Origin: Herbiconiux gentiana
GTDB taxonomy: Bacteria; Actinomycetota; Actinomycetes; Actinomycetales; Microbacteriaceae
Assembly (NCBI RefSeq): GCF_024978135.1
Contig: NZ_JANTEZ010000001.1
Location: 186,001 to 250,000 of the forward strand
Length of the DNA stretch: 64,000 bases
Direction of reading: 5' to 3'
This document shows positions 10,136 to 18,332 of the stretch, in pieces. The notes beneath the pieces are model-generated. The model did no database searches. It worked only from the letters and a program-made list of their open reading frames with translations, and was not told the origin of the DNA. The translations under genes were made by a program, and so were the position numbers. The stretch's first letter is position 1, and each line of letters begins with the position of its first letter.

Positions 10136-11001
10136 CGAGCGGGGGCGTCGTCGGTCGGTTCGGTCGGCTCCACCGGTTCGGCGGGCTCGATCGGTTCGGT
10201 GGGCTCGATCGGCTCGGTGGGCTCGGCGTACACCGGCGAGGGGATCGGCCGCTTCGCGGTGATGTCGTCACCGCTCGAGCGATGGGTGATGCGCCGGATG
10301 ACCCAGGGCACGAAGTGCACCCGCGCCCAGACCAGGTCCTCGCTCCGGGCCTCCCGCCAGCTGCGTCCGACCAGGGGTTCCGGTTCGCCGGCCTGCAGAC
10401 CGTTCTCGACGTTGAGCGTGCGGAGCACCATGCGGGCCACCTCGTGATGGCCCATCGGGTTCAGGTGCAGGCGGTCGGGCGACCAGAGCCGGGTGTCCTG
10501 GATCTCCTTCAGGCCCCACTGATCGGCGACGAGCAGGTCGTAGCGGTCGGCGATCACCCGCAGGTTCTCGTTGTAGATCGCGACCTTGCCCCGGATGCCG
10601 CGGAGCACGGGGGAGAAGCGGGTGTCGACGCCGGTGAAGATCACCACGGTGGCGTCGCTCGTGCGGAGCCGGCGGATGCCCTCCTCGAAGCGGGCGGCGA
10701 TGTCGTCGGGATCGGTGCGCGGGCGCAGCACGTCGTTTCCACCGGCCGAGATGGTGATCAGGTCGGGCTTCAGCTCGAGCGCCGGTTCGAGCTGCTCGGC
10801 GAGGATCTGGTTCAACAGGCGGCCGCGGATGGCGAGGTTCGCGTAGGCGAAGTCGCCGTCGGCTGTGTCGGCCAGGGTCTCGGCGACCCGGTCGGCCCAG
10901 CCGCGGTAGCCCCCGGGGCTCGCCGGCTCGGGGTCGCCGATGCCTTCCGTGAAGGAGTCGCCGAGGGCGACGTAACGCCGCCAGGGGTGGTTCTCGGGCA
11001 T
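10132..11001 (-). CDS. SGNH/GDSL-type esterase
   Basis: A 289-residue cytoplasmic hydrolase. The four SGNH blocks are present: block I ALGDSFTEG (nucleophile Ser16), block II Gly in AIRGRLLN, block III Asn in SAGGNDVLR, and block V Asp-His in DRLHLNPMGHHEVA. Lacking a signal peptide, it probably acts on small esters inside the cell; substrate unknown. The ATG at 11001 follows GAGGAGG. The frame is open far upstream across the helicase gene, but that is antisense shadow. The C-terminal tail consists of tandem hexapeptides with Glu-Pro repeats, see the repeat at 10157-10228. Confidence 0.9.
   Translation of the reverse strand: MPENHPWRRYVALGDSFTEGIGDPEPASPGGYRGWADRVAETLADTADGDFAYANLAIRGRLLNQILAEQLEPALELKPDLITISAGGNDVLRPRTDPDDIAARFEEGIRRLRTSDATVVIFTGVDTRFSPVLRGIRGKVAIYNENLRVIADRYDLLVADQWGLKEIQDTRLWSPDRLHLNPMGHHEVARMVLRTLNVENGLQAGEPEPLVGRSWREARSEDLVWARVHFVPWVIRRITHRSSGDDITAKRPIPSPVYAEPTEPIEPTEPIEPAEPVEPTEPTDDAPAR
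10157..10228 (-). repeat. Four tandem 18-bp units encoding a Glu-Pro hexapeptide tail
   Basis: Units run 10157-10174, 10175-10192, 10193-10210 and 10211-10228 with few mismatches. On the coding strand each specifies a hexapeptide of the form EPxEPx (x = T, I, A, V). A partial copy precedes the first unit. Such repeats vary in copy number between strains. Confidence 0.85.
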
Positions 11002-11080
11002 CGGATGGGCCTCCTCACAACAGGTGTCGCCGCAACGACGTAGACACTCTAGACCCCCGTCCGGTGTCGGTGGAGGAGGG

Positions 11081-11086
11081 TAAAGT
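11081..11086 (+). promoter_or_regulatory. -10 hexamer of SF2 helicase gene (leaderless)
   Basis: TAAAGT, eight bases before the GTG at 11095. A GGAGGAGGG run lies upstream of the hexamer, too far from the start to serve as ribosome site. Confidence 0.4.
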
Positions 11087-11094
11087 CGAACATC

Positions 11095-12915
11095 GTGACC
11101 AATCTGCCCCTCTTCGAACCGGCCCCCGGAACGAGCGCAGCCGGTCATCTCTCGCCGTCGTTCCCGGCCCGCGCCCCGTGGGGCACCGCGGGCCGCCTGC
11201 GCGCCTGGCAGGAGGAGGCGCTGACGCTCTACTTCGAGAAGGAGCCGCGCGACTTCCTCGCCGCGGCGACCCCCGGCGCCGGCAAGACGACGTTCGCGCT
11301 GCGCCTCGCCAGTGAGCTGCTGCACCGCCGCACCGTCGACCGCGTGATCGTGGTCGCCCCCACCGAGCACCTGAAGCGCCAGTGGGCCGACGCCGCCGAT
11401 CGGGCCGGCGTGCGCCTGAACCCCGGCTTCCGCAACAGCGAATCGCGCTTCGGCCGGCACTTCCACGGCGTCGCCCTCACCTACGCCCAGGTCGCCGCGC
11501 GTCCGGCCCTGCACCGCGAGCTCACCGAGGGCGCGAACACGCTCGTCATCCTCGACGAGGTGCATCACGGCGGCGACGCGCTCAGCTGGGGCGACGCGGT
11601 GCGCGAGGCGTTCGCGCCGGCGACGCGGCGGCTCGCCCTCACGGGAACACCCTTCCGCTCCGACACGGCCCCCATCCCGTTCGTGGAGTATCTGCCCGAC
11701 GAGCACGGCATCCGCCTCTCGCGCAGCGACTACAGCTACGGCTACGGGCGCGCCCTGAAAGACGGGGTCGTGCGCCCGGTGCTCTTCATGGTCTACGCGG
11801 GCCACATGCGCTGGCGCACCAAGGCCGGCGACGAGATGGAGGCGCGGCTCGGCGAGGGCAACACCAAAGACATCACCTCCCAGGCCTGGCGCACGGCGCT
11901 CGATCCGAACGGGGAGTGGATCCCGCAGGTGCTGGGGGCCGCCGACAAGCGGCTGACCGAGGTGCGCCAGGGCATTCCGGATGCGGGCGGCCTCGTGATC
12001 GCGACCGACCAGACGGTGGCGCGGGCCTACGCCGCGATCCTCGAGCAGATCTCGGGGCAGCCGGTCACCGTGGTGCTCTCCGACGAGAAGGAGGCCTCCG
12101 ACCGCATCGAGCAGTTCTCGAAGAGTGACCGGCGGTGGATGGTGGCGGTCCGCATGGTGTCCGAGGGTGTCGACGTGCCGCGGCTCGCCGTGGGCGTCTA
12201 CGCCACGAGCGCCTCGACCCCGTTGTTCTTCGCCCAGGCTGTCGGTCGCTTCGTGCGGGCCCGCCGGCGCGGCGAGACGGCGTCGATCTTCCTGCCGAAC
12301 GTGCCGTCGCTGATGGCTCTGGCCGAGAAGCTCGAGCTCGAGCGCGACCACGCGCTCGACAAGCGCGACGACGGCGAGAACCCCGAGGGCGACTTCTATA
12401 ACCCCGAAGACGCCATGGTGGCCGAGGCCAACCGCAGCGAGAAGGCGTCGGAGGGACTGCTCGAGGAGTACAGCTTCCAGGCCATCAGCTCGGGGGCGAC
12501 CTTCGACCGGGTGGTCTACGACGGGGGCGAGTTCGGCTTCGAAGCCGTGGTCGGCAGCGAGGAGGAGCTCGACTTCCTCGGGCTCCCCGGCCTCCTCGAG
12601 CCCGAGCAGGTGCGCGATCTGCTGCAGCACCGCCAGGCGCGCCAGCAGAAACACGCCAAGACCGGGCAGCCCAAGGCCGACACGCCCGATCAAGGGGGTG
12701 TGCCCGCACCCCTGTACCGCACGCTCAAGGAGCAGCGGAGCCTGCTGAACTCGCTCGTCGGCATCTGGGCCAAGCAATCGAACGAGCCGCACGGCCTGAT
12801 CCACGCGGAGCTCCGCCGCATCTGCGGCGGCCCGGCGGTGGCCCAGGCGAGCGTGACCCAGCTGCAGGCCCGCATCGTCACGGTGCGCAAGTGGATGGGC
12901 GCCGCCAACCACTGA
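11095..12915 (+). CDS. Superfamily 2 DEAD/DEAH-type helicase
   Basis: A 606-residue ATPase of the UvsW/Rad25-like type. Motif I is ATPGAGKTT, motif Ia VVAPTEHLKRQW, motif II ILDEVHHG (DEVH box), motif III LTGTPFRSD, motif V VSEGVDVPRLAVGVY, and motif VI QAVGRFVRARR. The C-terminal 200 residues after motif VI are Glu/Gln-rich and not recognised. It probably remodels DNA or RNA duplexes in repair or RNA metabolism; no nuclease domain or defence partner is adjacent, so I do not call it a defence gene. It is a single-gene unit read from GTG 11095. The long open frame on the opposite strand is a codon-bias shadow. Confidence 0.88.
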   Translation: MTNLPLFEPAPGTSAAGHLSPSFPARAPWGTAGRLRAWQEEALTLYFEKEPRDFLAAATPGAGKTTFALRLASELLHRRTVDRVIVVAPTEHLKRQWADAADRAGVRLNPGFRNSESRFGRHFHGVALTYAQVAARPALHRELTEGANTLVILDEVHHGGDALSWGDAVREAFAPATRRLALTGTPFRSDTAPIPFVEYLPDEHGIRLSRSDYSYGYGRALKDGVVRPVLFMVYAGHMRWRTKAGDEMEARLGEGNTKDITSQAWRTALDPNGEWIPQVLGAADKRLTEVRQGIPDAGGLVIATDQTVARAYAAILEQISGQPVTVVLSDEKEASDRIEQFSKSDRRWMVAVRMVSEGVDVPRLAVGVYATSASTPLFFAQAVGRFVRARRRGETASIFLPNVPSLMALAEKLELERDHALDKRDDGENPEGDFYNPEDAMVAEANRSEKASEGLLEEYSFQAISSGATFDRVVYDGGEFGFEAVVGSEEELDFLGLPGLLEPEQVRDLLQHRQARQQKHAKTGQPKADTPDQGGVPAPLYRTLKEQRSLLNSLVGIWAKQSNEPHGLIHAELRRICGGPAVAQASVTQLQARIVTVRKWMGAANH

Positions 12916-12976
12916 GCGGTCTGGGCGCGCCCGAACGTGGGGTACCCGGCGCGTCGCCGCCCGGCGCTCGGCGTGC

Positions 12977-12982
12977 CACTAT
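12977..12982 (+). promoter_or_regulatory. -10 hexamer of POT transporter gene (leaderless)
   Basis: CACTAT, six bases before the ATG at 12989; weaker match than the others, and no ribosome site present. Confidence 0.35.
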
Positions 12983-12988
12983 GGCGGG

Positions 12989-14443
12989 ATGACAGAGACC
13001 GTCCCCTCGAAGGAGCGCACCTTCTTCGGCCAGCCCTTCTCGCTCGTGCACGTCTTCGGCGTCGAGATGTGGGAGCGGTTCTCGTTCTACGGCATGCAGG
13101 GCATCCTGCTGCTGTACATGTTCTACACGGTCGCCGAAGGCGGCCTCGACATCCCCAAGACCGTCGCCGTGGGCATCATCGGCGCCTACGGCGGGTCGGT
13201 CTACCTCGCCACGATCCTCGGCGCGTGGGTGGCCGACCGGCTGCTCGGCTCGGAGCGCACGCTGTTCTTCAGCGCCATCGTCGTGATGGCGGGGCACATC
13301 GCGCTCTCGCTGCTGCCGGGGGTCATCGGGCTCGGCTCCGGGCTCATCCTGATCGCCCTGGGCTCGGGGGGAGTGAAGGCGAACGCCACCTCGGTGGTGG
13401 GCACGCTCTACTCGGAGGAGGACCCGCGCCGGGACGCCGGCTTCTCGATCTTCTACCTCGGCATCAACCTCGGCGCGTTCTTCGGCCCGCTGCTGACGGG
13501 ACTCCTGCAGAGCACCGTGGGCTTCCACTGGGGCTTCGGACTCGCCGCCATGGGCATGGCGATCGGGCTGACCCAGTACGCCTTCGGCCGCCGCTCGCTG
13601 CCGGCCGAGGCCAAGGAGGTGCCGAACCCGCTGCCCACGGCGACCCGGGTGCGCATGGCGCTGATCGCGGTGGCTGCGATCGTGCTCGTCGTCGTGCTGG
13701 TGCTGGTGGGCCTGCTCACCGCCGACAACCTCGCCACCGCGGTCGCGCTCGTCACCCTCGCGGCCTCGATCGCCTACTTCGTGGTCATCCTGTCGAGCTC
13801 GCGCATCAGCGGCACCGAGCGCGAGCGCGTGGTGTCGTTCATCCCGATGTTCGTCACCAGTGTGGCGTTCTGGGCGCTGTACCAGCAGCAGTTCACCGTC
13901 GTCACGATCTACGCCAACGACCGTCTCGACCTGAACCTGTTCGGCTGGTCGATGCCGGTGGCCTGGGTGCAGTCGATCAACCCGATCTTCATCATCGTGC
14001 TGTCGGGCGTGTTCGCCGCGATCTGGACGAAGCTCGGTTCGAAGCAGCCCCCGACGCCCATCAAGTTCGCGGCGGCGGCGATCGTGATGGGCCTCGCGTT
14101 CCTGCTGTTCATCCCGTTCTCGGGCACCGGCGCGCACGGCACGCCGCTGATCGCCCTCGTCGGCATCCTGTTCGTCTTCACCGTCGCCGAGCTGCTGCTC
14201 TCACCCGTGGGGCTGGCCCTGTCGACGCGGCTCGCGCCGAAGGTGTTCCGCACGCAGATGGTGGCGCTGTTCTTCCTGTCGATCGCGCTCGGCACGGCGC
14301 TGTCGGGCATCCTGGCGAAGCTGTACGACGAGAACGACGAGCTGCCCTACTTCGGCATCTCGGGCCTCGTCGCCATCGTCGTGGGTGTGCTGCTCGTGGT
14401 CGCCACGCCGTGGGTGCGGAAGCTCATGGTCGGCGTGCGCTGA
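12989..14443 (+). CDS. Proton-dependent oligopeptide transporter (POT/PTR2 family)
   Basis: A 484-residue inner-membrane symporter taking up di- and tripeptides with protons. The POT signature is near residue 22 (EMWERFSFYGMQGIL, including the ExxERF motif used in proton coupling), and FYLGINLGAFFGPLL matches the second PTR2 signature. About fourteen hydrophobic segments are visible. It stands alone between the helicase gene and the convergent flavin reductase gene. The ATG at 12989 lacks a ribosome site and appears leaderless. Confidence 0.93.
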   Translation: MTETVPSKERTFFGQPFSLVHVFGVEMWERFSFYGMQGILLLYMFYTVAEGGLDIPKTVAVGIIGAYGGSVYLATILGAWVADRLLGSERTLFFSAIVVMAGHIALSLLPGVIGLGSGLILIALGSGGVKANATSVVGTLYSEEDPRRDAGFSIFYLGINLGAFFGPLLTGLLQSTVGFHWGFGLAAMGMAIGLTQYAFGRRSLPAEAKEVPNPLPTATRVRMALIAVAAIVLVVVLVLVGLLTADNLATAVALVTLAASIAYFVVILSSSRISGTERERVVSFIPMFVTSVAFWALYQQQFTVVTIYANDRLDLNLFGWSMPVAWVQSINPIFIIVLSGVFAAIWTKLGSKQPPTPIKFAAAAIVMGLAFLLFIPFSGTGAHGTPLIALVGILFVFTVAELLLSPVGLALSTRLAPKVFRTQMVALFFLSIALGTALSGILAKLYDENDELPYFGISGLVAIVVGVLLVVATPWVRKLMVGVR

Positions 14444-14500
14444 CGCCGCGGAGCGGGTAGGCGGCTGTCGGGACTCGGCTGCCGGGACCCGGCTGCCGGC

Positions 14501-15217
14501 TCAGGCGCCGCCGAAGCGTTCGGTGCGGATCGTCATGGGGTCGACGCCCGTGGCCACCAGGGCGTCGGAGGCCAGCTCCACGAAGCGCGTGGGGCCGCAG
14601 ATGTACGTCGAGGTGTCTGGCGCGTCGCCCGCGGCCCAGGCGGTGATGCGGGCGGCGTCGATGCGGCCGAGCGTGCCCGTCCAGCCCTGGGGGGCGTGCC
14701 GCGTGTACTGGAGCGTCACCTCAGCCTTCGCGGCCTCCGTGAGCTCGGCCAGCTCGTCGCGGAAGTAGACGAACTCCGGGCTCCGCACCGAGTAGAGCAG
14801 CTTCACCGGGGCGGTGTTGCCCGACGCGATGTGGGTGCGCAGGATCGAGACGAGGGGAGCGACGCCCGAGCCTCCGCCGATCATCCGGATCGGTTCGGTC
14901 TGCTCGGTACGCCAGACGAACCAGCCGCCGAGCGGGCCGATGACCTCGAGCTGGTCGCCGACGGACACCCCGCGCACGAGGTAGGGCGAGACCTCGCCGT
15001 CGGGCATCAGCTCGACGCTGACGGCGACGACCGGATCACCGGCCGCCGACGACAGCGAGTACGAGCGGGCGGCCTGGTAGCCGTCGGGGGCCGTGAGGCG
15101 GATGTCGATGTGCTGCCCCGCCAGGGCGCCCTTCCAGTCGGGCACGCGCAGCATCAGCGTGCGCGCGGTCGGGGTCTCTTCTCGGATTCCGACGACGTCG
15201 GCTACGGCCCAGTTCAC
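14501..15217 (-). CDS. Ferredoxin--NADP reductase-like FAD oxidoreductase
   Basis: A 238-residue flavoprotein with an FAD-binding barrel (RSYSLSSA, the RxYS motif) followed by an NAD(P) domain (GGGSGVAPLVSIL and YICGPTRF). No [2Fe-2S] domain is attached. It starts one base upstream of the stop of the molybdenum enzyme gene, so the two form an operon, and the natural inference is that it passes electrons between NAD(P)H and that enzyme. The start is GTG at 15217. A TACGAT hexamer inside the last codons of the upstream gene, seven bases before the GTG, could also give a separate leaderless transcript. Confidence 0.88.
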   Translation of the reverse strand: MNWAVADVVGIREETPTARTLMLRVPDWKGALAGQHIDIRLTAPDGYQAARSYSLSSAAGDPVVAVSVELMPDGEVSPYLVRGVSVGDQLEVIGPLGGWFVWRTEQTEPIRMIGGGSGVAPLVSILRTHIASGNTAPVKLLYSVRSPEFVYFRDELAELTEAAKAEVTLQYTRHAPQGWTGTLGRIDAARITAWAAGDAPDTSTYICGPTRFVELASDALVATGVDPMTIRTERFGGA

Positions 15218-15218
15218 C

Positions 15219-15821
15219 CTAGGAATCGTAGTAGTAGCGCTCTTCCTTCCAGGGGTCGCCGTAGGCGTGGTAGCCGTTGACCTCCCAGAAGCCGAGCTCT
15301 TCGGTGTCGTGCAGGGTGATGCCGTTGACCCACTTCGCGCTCTTCCAGAAGTAGAGGTGCGGCACCAGCAGCCGGGCCGGCCCGCCGTGCTCGGGGTCGA
15401 GGGGCTCGCCGCCGAACTCGAACGCCACCCAGGCCTTGCCGTCGAGGAGGTCCTCCAGGGGCACGTTCGTGGTGTAGCCGCCGAAGGAGTGCGCCATGGT
15501 GTACCCGGCGCTCGTCTCGACGTTCTCGAACAGCGTGTCGAGCGAGACGCCGCGCCAGGTGGTGTCGAACTTCGACCAGCGCGTGACGCAGTGGATGTCG
15601 GTGTCGACCGTCTCGGTCGGCAACGTCATGAACTCGTCCCAGGTCCAGCTGGTCTTCTCGCCCGACTCGTTCGTGATCGTGAACGACCACTCGCCCTGGT
15701 GGATGTTCGGGGTGGGTCCCGCGGACAGGACGGGGAAGTCCTTCGTCTCGTACTGCCCGGGCGGCAGCTTGGGGTCGGCCTCCCGCTGCTTGCCGAAGAA
15801 TCCCGGCGTGATGATGCCCAT
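15219..15821 (-). CDS. Small sulfite oxidase-like molybdopterin oxidoreductase
   Basis: A 200-residue protein made of the molybdopterin-binding domain of the sulfite oxidase/MsrP family only. The molybdenum-ligand cysteine is Cys78 in DIHCVTRWSKFD. HGGPARLLVPHLYFWKSAKW is the conserved cofactor-pocket segment. It has no haem domain, no dimerisation domain and no Tat signal, so it should be cytoplasmic. The ATG at 15821 follows GAGAGGAG, unlike many leaderless neighbours. Paired with the flavin reductase immediately downstream. The substrate (sulfite, sulfoxide or other oxo-acceptor) is not known from sequence. Confidence 0.9.
   Translation of the reverse strand: MGIITPGFFGKQREADPKLPPGQYETKDFPVLSAGPTPNIHQGEWSFTITNESGEKTSWTWDEFMTLPTETVDTDIHCVTRWSKFDTTWRGVSLDTLFENVETSAGYTMAHSFGGYTTNVPLEDLLDGKAWVAFEFGGEPLDPEHGGPARLLVPHLYFWKSAKWVNGITLHDTEELGFWEVNGYHAYGDPWKEERYYYDS
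15225..15230 (-). promoter_or_regulatory. Possible internal -10 hexamer for the flavin reductase gene
   Basis: TACGAT on the minus strand, seven bases before the GTG at 15217 and lying inside the end of the upstream coding sequence. Confidence 0.3.
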
Positions 15822-15910
15822 GGTGGCTCCTCTCGTCTGCTGGCTACGAGCCTAGGGGCTCAGCGCTCGCGCGACTCCGACATATCGTGAACGGATGTGC
15901 GTTGACGAGA

Positions 15911-15938
15911 GAAGGCCCGGTCTTTCGACCGGGCCTTC
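15911..15938 (-). terminator. Hairpin terminator downstream of tRNA-Leu
   Basis: Perfect 11-bp inverted repeat (15911-15921 with 15928-15938) enclosing a six-base loop. It sits about 35 bases beyond the 3' end of the tRNA on the minus strand. The stem is GC-rich and no long T run follows, as is usual in high-GC actinobacteria. It may also insulate the oxidoreductase operon. Confidence 0.75.
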
Positions 15939-15972
15939 AGTACTGTCTCAACCAGTTCTGTGTTTTACACGG

Positions 15973-16057
15973 TGTCCGAGGGGGGACTTGAACCCCCACG
16001 CCCTATACGGGCACTAGCACCTCAAGCTAGCGCGTCTGCCATTTCCGCCACCCGGAC
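15973..16057 (-). tRNA. tRNA-Leu, anticodon GAG
   Basis: An 85-base class II tRNA reading CUC (and CUU by wobble) codons. The 7-bp acceptor stem pairs GTCCGGG with CTCGGAC with one G-T pair. The anticodon stem CTAGC/GCTAG encloses TTGAGGT with GAG at positions 34-36. A long variable arm (TGCCC GTATA GGGCG) marks a leucine tRNA, and the T arm is GGGGG TTCAAGT CCCCC. The discriminator base is A. The 3' CCA is not encoded (CCG follows). No integrated element or duplicated attachment site is evident beside it. Confidence 0.96.
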
Positions 16058-16115
16058 AGGTGGTGGCTTTCCGGATCTCTCCGGCGCCAAGGAAAGACAT
16101 TAGCACGGATGCCGG

Positions 16116-16121
16116 TAGCGT
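16116..16121 (+). promoter_or_regulatory. -10 hexamer of M20 peptidase gene (leaderless)
   Basis: TAGCGT, six bases before the ATG at 16128. This favours 16128 over the in-frame TTG at 16122. Confidence 0.5.
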
Positions 16122-16127
16122 TTGACC

Positions 16128-17417
16128 ATGCTCGATCTGACGACGACCATCGCCCGCGACCTGATCCGATTCGACACCTCGAACTTCGGCGAGGGTCGGT
16201 CCCACGGCGAGACGGAGGCGGCCGAGTACCTGGCGGCCCATCTCGAACGGCTGGGGCTCACGGTGCAGTCCTTCGACGCCGCGCCCCGCCGCACGAGCAT
16301 CGTCACGCGGGTCGAGGGGCGGGACCGGTCCAAGCCCGCGCTCGTGGTGCACGGCCACACCGACGTCGTGCCGGCGATCGCCGCCGACTGGTCGGTCGAC
16401 CCGTTCGGCGGGGTCGTGAAGGACGGGATGCTGTGGGGCCGCGGAGCCGTCGACATGAAGAACATGGACGCGATGATCGTGACGGCGCTGGATCGCATCC
16501 TGGGTTCGGGGCGACAGCCCGAGCGCGACCTCGTGGTGGCGTTCTTCGCCGACGAGGAGGCCGGGGGAGTGCTCGGGTCGGGCTACCTGGTGCGCGAGCA
16601 TCCGGAGCTCTTCGCCGGCGCGACCGAGGCCATCAGCGAGGTCGGCGGCTACTCGATCGACCTCGACGGCAAGCGTGCCTACCTCGTGCAGACGGGCGAG
16701 AAGGCCCTGATCTGGATGACGCTCGTCGCCCGCGGCACCGCCGGCCACGGCTCGCAGGTGAACGGCGAGAACGCCGTGACGCGCCTCGCCCGCGCCGTCG
16801 CGGCGATCGGCGGACGCGAGTGGCCGCTGCACCTGACCGCGACCACCCGGCAGCTGCTCGATCGCGTGGCCGAGCTGCTCGGCAGCCGGGCGCAGAACCT
16901 CAGCCCCGACGAGATCGCCATCGCCACCGGCACGGCCTCGCGGTTCATCTCGGCGACGCTGCGCACCACGGCGAATCCGACGGGGCTGACCGCGGGCTAC
17001 AAGCACAATGTCATCCCCGACCGGGCCGAGGCGATGATCGACGTGCGCGTGCTGCCCGGTGAGGAGGACGCCGTGCTGGCCGAGATCCAGGAGCTGGTCG
17101 GGCCCGACATCGAGATCCTCATCTCGCACCGCGACATCGGGCTCGAGACGAGCTTCGACGGCGAGCTCGTCGACGCCATGGTCGGCTCGCTGCAGCGGCA
17201 CGACCCCGGGGCCGAGGTGCTGCCGTACCTGCTCTCGGGCGGCACCGACAACAAGGCGCTGAGCCTGCTCGGCATCCGCGGCTTCGGCTTCGCGCCGCTG
17301 CAGCTGCCCGCGAGCCTCGACTTCCCGGCGATGTTCCACGGGGTGGACGAGCGGGTGCCGCTCGACGCGCTAGGGTTTGGCGCAGACGTTCTGACCGATC
17401 TCTTGCTGCGGTACTGA
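16128..17417 (+). CDS. M20 family metallopeptidase
   Basis: A 429-residue zinc peptidase or amidohydrolase. The di-zinc site motifs are [22 protein letters not shown] and [11 protein letters not shown], in the usual order, with a dimerisation lid domain inserted after about residue 190 ([10 protein letters not shown]) and the final ligand region [13 protein letters not shown]. Relatives are annotated as dipeptidases, succinyl-diaminopimelate desuccinylases or carboxypeptidases; the length and lid favour a general dipeptidase. Cytoplasmic. It is followed after 31 bases by uppP, which has its own AAGGGAG ribosome site. Confidence 0.9.
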   Translation: MLDLTTTIARDLIRFDTSNFGEGRSHGETEAAEYLAAHLERLGLTVQSFDAAPRRTSIVTRVEGRDRSKPALVVHGHTDVVPAIAADWSVDPFGGVVKDGMLWGRGAVDMKNMDAMIVTALDRILGSGRQPERDLVVAFFADEEAGGVLGSGYLVREHPELFAGATEAISEVGGYSIDLDGKRAYLVQTGEKALIWMTLVARGTAGHGSQVNGENAVTRLARAVAAIGGREWPLHLTATTRQLLDRVAELLGSRAQNLSPDEIAIATGTASRFISATLRTTANPTGLTAGYKHNVIPDRAEAMIDVRVLPGEEDAVLAEIQELVGPDIEILISHRDIGLETSFDGELVDAMVGSLQRHDPGAEVLPYLLSGGTDNKALSLLGIRGFGFAPLQLPASLDFPAMFHGVDERVPLDALGFGADVLTDLLLRY

Positions 17418-17448
17418 TCCGCGAGACCACACCACCTCAAAGGGAGAC

Positions 17449-18273
17449 ATGGACTTTCTCAACGCCGTCATCCTCGGCTTCGTGCAGGGGCTGACCGAAT
17501 TCCTCCCCATCTCCTCGAGCGCCCACCTGCGCATCCTGGGGGAGTTCCTGCCCGGGGCGAAGGACCCGGGAGCGGCGTTCACCGCCATCACGCAGCTCGG
17601 CACCGAGACCGCCGTGCTGGTGTTCTTCTGGCGCGACATCACGCGCATCGTCTCGCGCTGGGCCAAGTCGCTCGTGGGGCGCGTGCCGCGCAACGACCCC
17701 GACGCGCGGATGGGCTGGCTGATCATCATCGGCTCGCTGCCGATCATCGTGCTCGGCCTGCTCTTCCAGGACGCCATCGAGACCACGCTGCGCTCGCTCT
17801 GGATCGTCGCCGTGATGCTCATCGTCTTCGGCATCCTGCTCGGCGTCGCCGACTACGTGGGGGCCAAGCGCCGGCGCCTGAAAGACCTCACCGTGCCGCA
17901 CGGCGTGATCTTCGGCTTCGCCCAGGCGCTCGCCTTGATCCCCGGCGTCTCGCGCTCGGGCGGCACCATCACGGCCGGGCTCTTCATGGGCTACGAGCGC
18001 CGGGCGGCCGCACGCTACTCGTTCCTGCTCGCCATCCCGGCGGTGTTCGGCAGCGGGCTCTACCAGGTCTACAAGTCGATCGGCGAGCCGAGCGTGTACG
18101 GGCCGGTCGAGACCCTCGTGGCCACCGTGATCGCGTTCGTGGTGGGCCTCGTCGTGATCGCGTTCTTCATGAGCTACATCTCCAAGCGCAGCTTCCTGCC
18201 CTTCGTGATCTACCGCATCGCCCTCGGCCTCGTGCTGATCGTGCTGCTCTCGGCGGGCCTCATCGCGGCCTGA
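17449..18273 (+). CDS. uppP: Undecaprenyl-diphosphatase
   Basis: A 274-residue membrane enzyme (BacA family) that dephosphorylates undecaprenyl diphosphate to recycle the lipid carrier for peptidoglycan and wall polymers; it also confers bacitracin tolerance. Family motifs are [15 protein letters not shown] near residue 14 (the Glu-rich catalytic motif) and [14 protein letters not shown] near residue 165. Seven to eight hydrophobic segments follow the expected topology. The ATG has AAAGGGAG eight bases upstream. Its position before mshC is conserved in actinobacteria. Confidence 0.96.
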   Translation: MDFLNAVILGFVQGLTEFLPISSSAHLRILGEFLPGAKDPGAAFTAITQLGTETAVLVFFWRDITRIVSRWAKSLVGRVPRNDPDARMGWLIIIGSLPIIVLGLLFQDAIETTLRSLWIVAVMLIVFGILLGVADYVGAKRRRLKDLTVPHGVIFGFAQALALIPGVSRSGGTITAGLFMGYERRAAARYSFLLAIPAVFGSGLYQVYKSIGEPSVYGPVETLVATVIAFVVGLVVIAFFMSYISKRSFLPFVIYRIALGLVLIVLLSAGLIAA

Positions 18274-18320
18274 CCGCCCCGCGGCGGGTGACGGGCGACG
18301 GATGCCCGTCCCGGACCACC

Positions 18321-18326
18321 TAGGCT
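18321..18326 (+). promoter_or_regulatory. -10 hexamer of mshC (leaderless)
   Basis: TAGGCT, six bases before the GTG at 18333, with no ribosome site. Confidence 0.5.
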
Positions 18327-18332
18327 GGATCG

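Noticed and set aside
10132-12912. 926-codon open frame on the minus strand across the helicase gene
   Set aside because: Only its C-terminal third is the SGNH hydrolase; the rest is antisense to a helicase with all motifs and shows Arg/His/Val-rich shadow composition. Start placed at 11001.
11095-12915. Helicase as part of a defence system
   Set aside because: Neighbours are an SGNH hydrolase and a peptide transporter; no nuclease, methylase or effector gene is linked.
15973-16057. Integration site or genomic island at the tRNA-Leu gene
   Set aside because: No integrase, no duplicated 3' tRNA segment, and flanks are conserved housekeeping genes.
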